From assembly GCA_000934385.1 (NCBI GenBank), contig KN880536.1:1-64000 (forward strand): DNA of 64,000 nucleotides. The letters are read 5' to 3'. The position numbers and the translations under genes are program-made. This document shows, in pieces, positions 37,563 to 48,434 of the stretch; within the stretch, counting starts at the first letter, position 1; the number at the start of each line of letters is the position of its first letter. The stretch comes from Cylindrobasidium torrendii FP15055 ss-10 (taxonomy: Eukaryota; Basidiomycota; Agaricomycetes; Agaricales; Physalacriaceae). The notes beneath the pieces are model-generated. The model did not search any database and was not told the DNA's origin. It worked only from the letters and a program-made list of their open reading frames with translations.

Positions 37563-40500
37563 CTACCAATTCTCCGTCTTTTCAGGTAGGTACGGCAAAG
37601 CAGCCCCCGCAGGCGGAGGCGGAAACTGTCTCCTCCCACTCCGACCTAACGCGCCCGCGCCCATGTTCACAGCTGAGCTCATCCCGCCCGGCTCTCTCAC
37701 ATCCACAGGAGGCAATCCACTATCCGTCCTCTCCCTCTCCATATCATACGACGGCGGCGGCATATCCTGCTGCGAGTATTGCACCTGCGCTCGCATTACC
37801 TCCATCTCCCGCCTCAGATTTTCCACCTCCGCATGTAGCGCTGCAGGCTCTCCATTCCTATTTGTATTCCGTCCGGAAGAGCTCGACCCATCCGAGCGTG
37901 GCCCGGACACCGACGACCCGCCGCCCACAGCAGACCCCGGCCCACCATCCTGCGACCATGTTCCCGTCGTCGCCGATCCAATCGTGAACGGCTCAACATG
38001 GTACGGCGAGACCACTGGATGATTCCGCTGGGAGGAGGCACTGATTGGCGAAAGCGGCATTGTCCCACTACCCTGCGCCGTCACCTCTCGCAGCGCCGGA
38101 CGCGCTTCGTACACAGGCTGGTTGCGCTGCCGCCGGCGCCTCCAGAGGAAAAAGAATGCCGCTACTGCACCTACGACAGCAAGGCCGCCGACGACACCGC
38201 CAGCGATGGGTCCCGCATTTGAGTTCGACGTCTGGTCGTCCGTCGTCGCTGTCGACCCATCCAGGGGCCCGCCGCCACTCGGTGTCTTCAAATCAAGATT
38301 TAACGAGAGAATAGACCACATCGCGCCTATGCCACCTCTATGTGTATGTTTGAGCAAGGATACAAAAAAGCCTAGATGGAGAAAAGAGAATGTAGGAGAA
38401 AACGCACCCGGCAGCGCCTGAATCTGGCTTGGTATCCCCCGTGGAAGGATCGTATGTCGAGGGAAAGACACCAGCAGTTTTGTTCGTTGTCATCCGCGCA
38501 TAGACTTGCGAGATTAGCGCGTCACGCACACCCGTGTCGGTCGTAGCCGCTGCCGTAAGCATATTCCAGGCTGCACAAGGACGCGTGAGTGGATATTCGA
38601 GAACACACAGTAATTAAAAGAAAGGACGCACGAGCACTAGCCATAGTCACCGACGCATCATACGCAACTCCAAACTTATCCGCATTCGCAAGTTTAGATG
38701 CATAGAACGTGTCTTGGGCACTATACACCTCTTCCTCCACAAGCTTCAAATTGAGAAAACGATCATAATACAACGCATAGATGAGCCCCCACGACGAAGA
38801 TGCAGAATAGTCGGAGACGACATGATTATCTTTGAATGCGTTCTCTTTCCAGGAGTTGTACAGCGCCGTGGCATTGGCCTATAGATCATAAGCCCCTTTC
38901 GTGCCTGCAAGTATAGACGCGCGACCTACCGAATACACCGAGCCATCGCTGTCCTGGCCGACGGCCTTGGCAATGGCGGCCATGCATTTGACACCCAAGA
39001 TACCCTTCAAAGCGAGATTTGCGTTGCTGAGGTAGTCGCCATCCAATCATCAGCACTTGTCCAATCCGAGCTCAAGGCAGAGCACTCACATTCCGCTTAC
39101 AGACGACCCCTGGCTAACCAGATAGTCCGCCCATTTCTTCAACACGCTGTACTTTTAGGCGTGTCAGCACCACGAAATCCCAACAAAGAAAGGAAAGCAT
39201 TATGAGGCGCACATAGCTCTTTATGTAGGACGCATCCCCGGACACAGTTGCCTGAGCCCAAGTCATCGTGAGCATATCACCGGAACCTTCGCAAGGGTCA
39301 GCCAGGAAGCACAAAGGCAGAGGAAACGACTCTACTTTCAATGGAAATATCCGTAGACGGCGTGAGTTGCGCAGACGTCTTAGGATAATGATCGCCTAAG
39401 ATCAAAACCAAATGAGCTATAGCGCAAATACTAGACAGAGACACCTACCAAGGTCGTACATCGCATACTCGAGATTACGACCGTCGTGCTTCGCCGAGTA
39501 CAATAACGGTTGTAGCAGGTATCCCGCCCAGGTGGCATTGATGCTCAGCAACATTGGGAAGGTTGCTGACATCACGTCCACAGGAGATACGCGGCTATAC
39601 GTACCAACGTGAGCATGAGCAAGGGAAGGAGGAGAGCGACGCACGTTGAGACGCCAACATCCTTCATGAACGCCATGGAATCAGAAATGTTCCCGTCGCT
39701 ACTCTGAGAAACAGTCCACTCGATTGTTGCCAACGCCTGTCGGCCACTGATGCTCACGAGCTGGGCGTAGTCGTCCGAAATCTTTTTCGCAGCATCCGTG
39801 AAGGACGTGTCGAACGACACTGCTGCTGTTTGGGCATTCTCGAAGTTCGCAAGAAAATGGGTTAGCTGGAGAGAATGAGTGTGGTGCAGATTACAAGAGG
39901 ATCACGCAGGACGTACTGCATCAGGCGCGTCCTTGTACTGGGTTCGATAGTATGGGAGCCGCTGTGTCGTCCCAAACCCAATAGTCGAGTCTCTAACCAG
40001 ACCAAGCGCCCACACCGCAGTCTCCGTCTTATCCGAAACCGTACCATAATCCCTAGAGAACGCAAAGCACGGCCAATCACCGGCACCGCTGAAGCGGGGT
40101 CAGGCGCGGCAGCGGAGGGGAATGCAAAGCACACACGCGTTGATTTTTCGGAAGTTCTTGTCTTCATCGCCGTCTAATCTTGCGGTGCTCTTCCACTGCT
40201 CACGCGCACCACCAGTGCCATCTGCGCCACTAGCCCTATATGCTACACCATTGCCCTATCGAAGACGTCAGCAAATTGGGAATATTGATGGTGTCCCGCC
40301 CTAGAAGCGTACCGCGCGGGAAGCATAGTACAGCGATGCGTCCAAAGCCATGCCCTCTTTCTCGGTCAGCGCCTTGGGGTTTTGAAGCGACACGGTGTGG
40401 TAGATGATAGACGACTTGGATATATCCCATTTTATGGGTTGTTCAATATCATTGGATAACCATTCTGCGTAATCCAAACGGCTCAGCTATGGAAGCAAAA

Positions 40501-41077
40501 GAAGACTTCGCTTCGCTCACCTCCGGTGACGTCGGTGTACAGCTGGATGGAATGCTCTTGGCCATCTGTGACGGTGATGTCGCAGTACATGTACGTGAAC
40601 GGCAAGGATTGCGCTACCAGGTCACCCGGCTGGACAGACCACAGTCAGTCAACTTGTCGGAGGGAAGAGCTGTAGCAACGCACAACAATCGGGTTCAGGA
40701 ATGTCACTGTCGCAACCACCGAGTCCGCCTGGATTGTAAGGATGCTCCTCGTTGGCGTAATCTCGATATTGGTCAAATTCGTCGCATTCCCAGAACCTCC
40801 AAAAAGCTGCATGCTCTTCATGTCGACCATAACCCACAAGTCCCATGCCAAAATCTGAAAACAGCTCGGTTCACCATGGCATCATGATTCATAAGGCTAG
40901 CGTGCATACGTGACTGAGATTCCAAAACTGGGGCCAGTCGTTATGTGTGCTGCCCACCAAGTTCATGTGCGCGTTGAAGTACGGGTTCCGAACGGCCAGA
41001 GGGACAGTAGCGGGCCATATTTGCGCAAGAGAAAGGACAGGAAAGACAAGCGCGACGGCCCAGAACAGCGCGCGCAT
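37563..41077 (-). CDS. Secreted glutaminase A-like protein with C-terminal membrane anchor (copy 1)
   Basis: Fifteen exons on the minus strand; the first three are 41077-40910, 40854-40684 and 40629-40521, the last ends at 37563. The frame can be followed through every junction without a stop. A signal peptide (MRALFWAVALVFPVLSLAQ) leads to the GtaA block PLAVRNPYFNAHMN and WPQFW. The DUF5127, DUF4965 (YAQLVSISGRQAL, MKDVGVST) and DUF1793 (EYSVLKKWADYL-like, WGLIYALYYDRFL) regions follow. A single TM helix (GPIAGGVVGGLAVVGAVAAFFF) and a Pro/Ser-rich cytoplasmic tail close the protein. Characterised fungal GtaA enzymes hydrolyse extracellular glutamine. One internal splice acceptor has moved relative to copy 2 (exon start 39026), removing seven residues. 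Confidence 0.85.
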
Positions 41078-41338
41078 GGTGGTGCTGTAGTTGGTGGGAG
41101 GAAAGAACGCTGCACGCCCGCGCTTAAGGCCGCGCAAAGATGCTCTCGCTCCGATGATCATCAAAGGATCAACATCGAGGGCTATGTACATAGTTCAAAT
41201 TGGCAGGATTCAGTGAAGGATTCGAGGTATACTGATCAGCAAACGATGGAACCAAGATGGATCGTGCCGAGATAGTTCATACCCAGGTGTTCCCAGAGTG
41301 GACACAGCTGTTGGCGAGTGGGCCCCGGGGCGCCTAAA

Positions 41339-41450
41339 TCAAGCATTCGATCCGGAATCCTTGTTCACTGTCTGGTCATCCGTCGTTGCTGTCGACCCAT
41401 CCATGTTTCCAGGTGTCCACCCCCAGTCGGCTTCACTTCGAGAGCGAGCG
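41339..41450 (-). pseudogene. Relic of the glutaminase C-terminal exon
   Basis: Reversed, the sequence encodes MDGSTATTDDQTVNKDSGSNA, nearly the same as the stalk region of glutaminase-2 (DGSTATTDDQTLDKDSGSSA), then stops. It lies 260 bases upstream of the start of glutaminase-1 on the same strand. The surrounding sequence has no other part of the gene, so this is a fragment left by a further duplication or rearrangement. Confidence 0.6.
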
Positions 41451-42416
41451 ATAGCAAGGACCATAGCGCGTCTAGTGCACGTTCGAGTAAGAATCCAAAA
41501 AAGGTCTGTTGTAGGGAGGGAGGGGACGCACCTGGCAGAAATTCCTTTATCCTTCATTTATGTCTGCTTCCTTCTCACTTCCGCCCACATCATTTTCCCT
41601 TTTCTACTTCAATTGACGTCGGTGAACGCTTACGGTTGTAAGGCTCCGGGGTCAAGCTCAAGCTTCACAAAGCTTCCGATCACGTCACCGCGATCGAGGT
41701 AAACACGGACAACCAGAGTCTGCTACTATAGACGTTCAACATTCAACGAGGTTCGGAGCAAGCCCTTCTTACAGTACACTGTACAGTTTTTGCGATACAT
41801 ACGTCCTTCAAATCTCACACTGCGGGAGATGGGGTATCCACTGGTTAATGTTCATCCTGCGCCTCAATGCTTCATTATTCGGCGGCCTATGCAACTGCAC
41901 GAGACGAAGATACGCATATCATGTAGTTCAACCATAGAACTTTCGTTGTGCAACACGCCAATTGAACTCTTCGAACTGGGTACCAGCCGTGCCAACCCAT
42001 ATCTGCAACGACGTGTTTGCTTGTTTCGTTCACTAAGTATGCTTGTCCTGTGTCATAGCTGGCGCGTTGAGATGCGCGTTGAGAGGGTGTTGATTCTGGA
42101 AAAGCTACTAGTACGCACAGCAGGTAAGTGCCATTGCGCCTTTGTCGTGACCATACCAGCGCGTGAGACTGGTTGAGGAAACTGAAGTACTGCAGACCAG
42201 CGACCATAGTGTTGATGATCCTATCTTTGAGGACAGATTGCAGTCCACTCAATGGGTGGAGGACTCGAACCACAAGTTTACACAGCACAGTCAGTGAAAA
42301 GGGTCACGTTGACAGAACAAGATTTCGTAGACGGTCATGACAAAAACGGTGTACTAACTATGTACACTCCTTAATACAAGAGTCCTACGCTAAAAGTCCA
42401 TCTGTCTTTCGCACAC
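41451..42416. other. Intergenic, no gene recognised
   Basis: About 1 kb between the glutaminase relic and the four-TM gene. Short frames only. Confidence 0.45.
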
Positions 42417-43376
42417 TCACTTCCTTGCGTTTGCGTCCGCGAATGGATCATGAGCCCCAAAGTCATCCTTGCTGTCGCTCGCACCATACCCGAACCCTCC
42501 TCCGGTGTAGCCTGGGGGCTTGGAATCGTTCGCCGCGACATCCTCGTGCCAGTTTGGCGGAGGACCTTGCGGTGCAGCCCATCCCTGAGGCGGGGGAGGC
42601 GCAGCCCACTGCTGGTTGTACGGCAGGTTCGGGACAGACGCGTTGTACGGTGGGTTGTAGTGCTGCGGGGGCGCATTCGCCGGGACCGTCATGCGCGAGG
42701 CGTTGGGGTCGAGGAGCTGGCGGTAGTAGGAGAAGGCAACAACAGTGAAAAATCCGGCGAGACCGAGGGTGATGAGAAGGGAAACGATGTCGGCCCAAGA
42801 GTCGTGGCTCCATTCACGAGAACACCAATTCTGCGCATCCTTCTCGTCGATGGTTGTGTGGGAGACAGGGCCCCAGAACCCGTACGGGTAAAAATAAACG
42901 TCGTCCTCAGTGGATAGCGTCGTGCATTCGGCAATGATATCGGATTTCTTGCTGAAGTGCATGATGACACGGACGATGCCAGCGCCGAGCACAAGAAGAA
43001 TGCTGAAGGCAGACATCATGGCGTAGATACGGACAAGAGGGATGCGTTGTGTGAAAACCGATACAAGGCCGAAGACCTAAACACACAATAAGAAAGACAA
43101 TAGAAGGCAGCCTGAACAATAACACACCTCGACAAGCGTAACAGCCAGGTGGAGTGCCCCCATTATAATCGCGAACATGACAAGACTGCTGTGGTTGGTG
43201 TCGTTCGCGGCGCTGATTGAGCGGAATTCGCCAATGGCTGAGAAAAGCGCCCAGAGGCCTGAGATGGTAGCACAGAACATCACTACCGGGCGGAGATTCC
43301 GCCTGACGGCGAGCGCATACGTGGGCGGGGCACCTGTAGGTGGGGGCGGTCGGGTCCAGCTATTCCAGGTGTTCAT
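42417..43376 (-). CDS. Four-TM membrane protein with proline-rich cytoplasmic tail
   Basis: Exons 43376-43128 and 43076-42417 (minus strand) join in phase into 302 residues. Four hydrophobic helices are visible near 30-50 (PVVMFCATISGLWALFSAIG), 66-92, 100-122 (SAFSILLVLGAGIVRVIM) and 178-202 (IVSLLITLGLAGFFTVVAF). A 50-residue loop before the last helix contains two cysteines (AECTT, WCSREW). The tail is rich in Pro, Gly, Asn and Gln and ends HDPFADANARK. This is the layout of a fungal tetraspan or MARVEL-like protein; the family is not certain. Two truncated copies of its 3' half lie at 58.4 and 60.8 kb. Confidence 0.75.
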
Positions 43377-44870
43377 TGCTGAGATTTGCGGGATTAACTG
43401 CGTTTCGGATGTCGATACCAGTCGACAAAAGGTGCTAAAAAGGGAGTTCTGAGATGGATGAAAAATAGGATACGTGAAAGTAGAAGGGAGAGGTGCACTG
43501 CTCGCAGTTACAAGCAAGACCGTATCGGCACGGCGGCGATGTCACCTTAGATCGGGCCGGTTAGCCTTGGGTTAGCCAAATACGCACAACATTTGCACAG
43601 CCTTGATATCGGACCGAGATCTCGATTGTAATTTGATCCGCTTTTCCCAGAGGCTGAGCGTCCAAATTCCTGCCAAATTCCTGCCATTGAGCGGCAACCT
43701 CACGCCAACGACATTGAAATTTGGCAGTACTGCAGAGCATAGGATAATGTCAGGAGGGTTCAAGTACTTTCAGTATAATTGCAACCTAAAATTTCTCTTG
43801 TATTTTCAGCGCCTTGTAAGCTCTTGTAAGTCTTGGTCGGGTGAGAAACTTCCTAGCCATCCGACGACCCATGTGTTGTCAGGCGTCATAATTTGTGAAT
43901 GTACTGTACGATACACAGATATCCATTTCATGGATGGATAAGTCAAGTTGATAATGGAGGTGCCCTCAAGAATTCGAGTCGATCATGCCAGTAGATATCA
44001 GATGAAGACTACAGCTCAATCCTAAACCTCGTCAGAAATTCGTGGCGAACGAAGGCTCGAACGGCCAGGAAACTCATCCCCCCACCACACAATGTAAGCA
44101 AATCCGTGTATTTAAATCGCTGCCGCTCTATGGATGTTCGGATTTGTCAGATAGCTCCAGGAGCTTGCATAAGTGCTAATCTTAGAGAAAATCGCGTAGA
44201 AAATCTGAAGTCACGTTCCTATAGACTTAAGCAGTCCTTCACTACTACGCTTCAAATCCTGCTCCCACTCTAGGCAATACGGCGCCTACCAAGTTAAACT
44301 CCAGAGGGAGAGGAAGCTCTTTTATTTTATTTAAATATTATACTTAGTTTTTGAAACAACGTTACAGTTGCCTTATGTTCCAACTTTTAGTGACGGGGTT
44401 GATGGCAATATGATGGCCATTGATCTGATCGAGCATCTTAACATTGAACGGCCATCTCAAATCCCAGCAGGAGTTACACCCTGCAAGATGCCTCTCCCTG
44501 ACCTCTTGATGGAATAAACACTTCGATAAGTCTGGTCGCCACATCAGTCATGCGATATTACGATCAACTCTCATTGTTGGTTTGGGTCTGGACTTTGTTC
44601 TTCGTTCTCGACTAGCTCTGGACTTGTTTCTATAGCGCATCAGGGTAATGGACTTTACCTGGTGAGGCAAGTGTGCAATTTTCCACGAATGAATTATGGC
44701 AACGTCGGCGCGCTGGTCCGGTACGTCGGGTAAAACTCTTCTCACGTGGCGGCCATCACATTCTTACTGCCCTGTCCACTTACCATAGACGTCCATCTCC
44801 CTTCCTCCATGGCCCCACATCCCCTCCCATACTGGCCCTATTTTTGACGACAACAAAGACGTCGCACAGT
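43377..44870. other. Intergenic region, nothing recognised
   Basis: Divergent promoters of the four-TM gene (minus) and the five-finger gene (plus) should lie at its ends. AT-rich around 44320-44360. No convincing gene. Confidence 0.45.
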
Positions 44871-46268
44871 ATGGCTGGCAAAGCGAAATCGAAGAACTTT
44901 CTCTGCGATTCCCCAGGATGCCAATACGTCGGGGACAGTAAGGGCGCGCTGGAAGCCCATCGTCGCGTACACACCTCGACGCATACCGTCAGCTGCCCCT
45001 TTGAGGGCTGTACTTTCACCACTCGTCACAAAGCCAGCTTGATAGGCCACGAGCGCACCCACACCAACGAACGCCCTTACGCCTGCACGTATCCCAATTG
45101 CACCTACCGCTCCAGAGACCCATCAACGCTCAAAGTGCATGAACGGCGGCACACAGGCGACAAGCCTTATATGTGCACCGAGCCAGGCTGCGATTTTCGC
45201 GACGTCTCAAGCAGCAGCCTGCGCGCCCACGAGCGCCGCCATCACCCCCAGAAGTGCGGGATCCGTTGCCGCCAGTGCAACGCTGGCTTCATTCGCCAGA
45301 GCGAACTCGTCTCTCATATGGCCACCGTCCACAGCTACAAATCGTCTTCGTTCGATATGAGCAGTACAGACGCACTGGAGCCGCAGAAGAAATCGAGAAC
45401 CATAACACGCAGGAAACGTGGGGCGCCTGCAGGGTCCGACTCCATGGCAGCCGAATCCCAGGACGACTCGGACTATGCGGTGAGGAGGGGTCCAGCTAGG
45501 AAGCGCGTGCGGCATCAGAGTTCATGGCGCACTCCTGGCGCAGAGGGTTTGAGTGTGGCGTCGAGGTATGTGCGTGCGCCCCGAACGTGTGCTCAAAGTC
45601 GGCTTATGTCGCGACGAGCTCTCGTGGTCCTTCGGAGCCCATCCTTGCGAAATCTTCTTCGTGGCCGCATATCCCTGAGACCGTACAAACGGACGATGGG
45701 TGTGATGGGTGTGTGCACCCTCGTGTGATGCGTACATGGCCCTACAGCTTATGATTTCGCAGGATCACACTACGGGACTACACCATAAGCATCTCGGCCG
45801 CGGCGTACTGGACACTGACCGACAAGCGCATTGTGGCGCGTACCAAGGCATCCGTTCTGGCTACCGAGGAGAGGGATGACGTCGAGAAGGACACAAAGAC
45901 CGTGCTACACAATCCCCCATGGGATGATGCACCGGTATTGAAGAAGGACAAACACATCGAATCCAAACCTCCCGTGCGCAGGTCAGCGCGAACTAAGGCA
46001 TCCCTCCAGGCTCTTGAGGAGTCTCACACAGACGCGAATGCCTCCAAATCATCACAAGTCTCATCATTACGCTCAGCATCCAGCAAGCTATCGTCTACCG
46101 TGTTTTCCCCATCAGAGAGCAACACCCCCGCTCGCTCAATGTCTGTGCAGCTACAATCATGATTGCTGTGCTCACACCTTTAACAGTTCCAACCACCACC
46201 CTATGTCAGTCGAAGAAGGATACGACTCACCTCTCAGCGAGCTGGATTCTGAGGAAGAGGAGTATTGA
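44871..46268 (+). CDS. Five-finger C2H2 zinc-finger protein
   Basis: Exons 44871-45554, 45599-45699, 45763-46140 and 46187-46268 join in phase into 414 residues. Four tandem fingers of the C-x4-C-x12-H-x3-H type start at FLCDSPGC, VSCPFEGC, YACTYPNC and YMCTEPGC, with TFIIIA/Zic-like spacing. A fifth C-x2-C finger (IRCRQCNAGFIRQ...H) follows. Linkers such as THTNERPY and RHTGDKPY are typical of DNA-binding arrays. The C-terminal half is disordered, Ser/Lys-rich with basic clusters (KKSRTITRRKRG, ARKRVR), and ends in an acidic SELDSEEEEY tail. Probably a nuclear transcription factor. The splice sites after residue 228 are my best fit and less certain than the finger region. Confidence 0.75.
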
Positions 46269-46589
46269 CTAGGCTTTTTTTCACGCTGTAAATATGCATA
46301 TGCCACTGCTATAACATGTAATCATTGGACCATCGTTAGGGCATACCATTTCTTGTCATTGAGCAACTAACTAGCTACGGAACCAGTGTCGTGATTGTCA
46401 TTGAACATTCGTCCTCTTTCTGAATCTTGAATTCCGGGATGGTGCTTCGATTCTCATTATACTCGCGCCTGTATCGGTTTCCTTCGTTGTAATCGAGTCT
46501 GTGGTCTACCTTGACCTCCTGCACATTCGCACCGCAACGATGGGAGCATATGTGATTGCAGGTTTGGGCTGCCTCAATGGGGAAACCCT
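46269..46589. other. Short intergenic region between convergent genes
   Basis: No gene seen; holds the 3' ends of the five-finger gene and znf-C. Confidence 0.45.
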
Positions 46590-47655
46590 TTAAGTATGGG
46601 AAATCGGCTCCTCAACAATGCTCGCTGCCTCGTTTGAAGATGCGCGCTCATTGTTAGCAGTAGCGTTCTCTGAGGTGTCCATCGCAAGTCGGATGGCCTC
46701 AACCTCATCTTTTCGGAGAACAACACGGGGAGGGGGGAAATTAGCCATCTCAATGTCGGAGTTGGATGTGCTTGCCACTTGTTCCCTGAGACTGCGCCGT
46801 CTCTTAGATGGACGGGAAAGTTCCTCGTTCTAACTCATGTGAGATAACGGCCTGGAAAGAATTGATAAAGTTATACCTTTTCCTGGACACGTTTGCGCTT
46901 GGTCTGAGGACTTCGTCTCTTGAAACGTTCAGCATGAAATTCTTCAAGTCTCAGCACACCCTCATCGAATGGAACAAGTGCCTAACGAGACGATGAGCCT
47001 CCGCATGGAGTAGGAAAGAAAAAAACAGACCCAGCATTCACTCCTCTCACCCTCTGTTACTGTCCGTACAGGCGGCCTAATCAAAGAAAAAGCCTCAGCA
47101 TGCTCCAACATGAAAGCTCTTTTGTCGAAATCCTCTGGGATATGTGCTTCCGGCTCCTCGGAACCGCTATTGAATTTGGGATCTTTGGCTATTTTGGCGA
47201 GCTGCTCCTTGGTACGACGTCCACAATGTTTCCAGATCCCAGCGTTGTCTCCAAACGCCGCGTCGCAAGATTGGCAACGATATGGGAGCACTCCGGTACC
47301 TTCGACGATACTTTCAATAATTTTAGACAGAGGACATTGGAAGATTGGGAGGGGGGCTCACTGTCTAATTATGTGGGTTTCAATGTTAATCTTTTGAAGC
47401 GAAGCAAAGCTACAGCCTTCATGCAGACAAACGAACTTCCTATCGAGAAGGCTCAATCATCAGTAAGCATGGACCGGAAGCAAGAACTACTGACAAATCC
47501 GAATCGTCCATGTGTTCAGCCTTGAAATGGCGAACAACGTCGTGACGGCGGTAGCCAGTGTATTTGCACTTCGTGCATCCCGGGACCATCTTGTTCACCT
47601 TATCTCGGGGTATGGAAGGCCATTCCTTGAGTGATTGGTGCAGCTTATCAGGCAT
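46590..47655 (-). CDS. Diverged member of the C2H2 family (znf-C)
   Basis: Minus-strand exons 47655-47495, 47439-47362 and 47310 onward are clear. The second of these is 78 bases, exactly as in znf-A and znf-B. Finger 1 is CTKCKYTGYRRHDVVRHF...H, finger 2 CLHEGCSFASLQKINIETH, then CQSCDAAFG. The family block FDKRAFMLEHAEAFSLIRPPVRTVTEGER follows. Downstream coding pieces (exon ending at 46877, exon 46829-46590) encode a basic segment (KRRSPQTKRKR) and an Asn/Ser/Glu-rich tail ending in SHT. The junction between about 47030 and 46980 could not be joined in frame with standard splice sites. The gene may therefore be damaged there, or use an unusual site. Lacks the CPxHCKxCE tail motif. Confidence 0.6.
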
Positions 47656-48434
47656 TGTGGCTGGACTCGTGTCTCGCAGATGATATGAAGATGCCCTGCC
47701 GCTCATTTGTCAGCGATCGGCCTCCCCATTGTAGTCAAGTAATACCTTTGTTGGAGGAGTGTGCTGTACAAGTACATTTTTTTATTCTTACCTACCCGAC
47801 CATCTTATATAGCCGCGGCCTAACTAAACATGCGCCGTGGGCCCTTTGTTTAGTAAAAATAATTGGCCTCCTGAGGGCGCTGGTCCATCGCAAAGCATCA
47901 TTAAGACCAATGGGTCCGTGAGAAAAGAGAAAAATCGCATGCCATGCCCAGAAATGCATCTGGTAGGCGGCTTCCTGTACGTTTCCCATGACATCCAAAT
48001 AACCTCTCCCCCCAGGGCACTCATCATGGCACAAACAATGATCATCCTTGATGTGTTTGTGAACTTCAGCGCACGCCTGGATCCGAATCGTCTGAATCTG
48101 ACAGTCGGCCTGATGCGCCAGACTCACAGAGGGCCGCGAACTTCTAAGTGACAAACCCACTTGCTGGCCTACGGATTGTGAGGCCATTAGCAGGCCTAAC
48201 AGTCCTCGTTAGTACGAGCACCGCTTTATACTAACGAAAGGGAACCCGAGAATAGATGACAAATTAGAATCTAAATATTCACAAATAATCGTACATGTAC
48301 TCTATCCACATCCGCGTAACTCACCACCTTTCTCCGCCTACTCGCTCTTCACCAAGTCATCCTCTGAGGAAACTCATCTTGTTGACTGACATTTATGTCT
48401 GTAGGTATACCGCATATCCCTATGCTTGCAGCGC
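47656..48434. other. Intergenic region upstream of znf-C
   Basis: The block 47700-47780 (tttgtcagcgatcgg ... ccccattgta) is repeated in diverged form at 52880-52935. No gene recognised. Confidence 0.45.
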
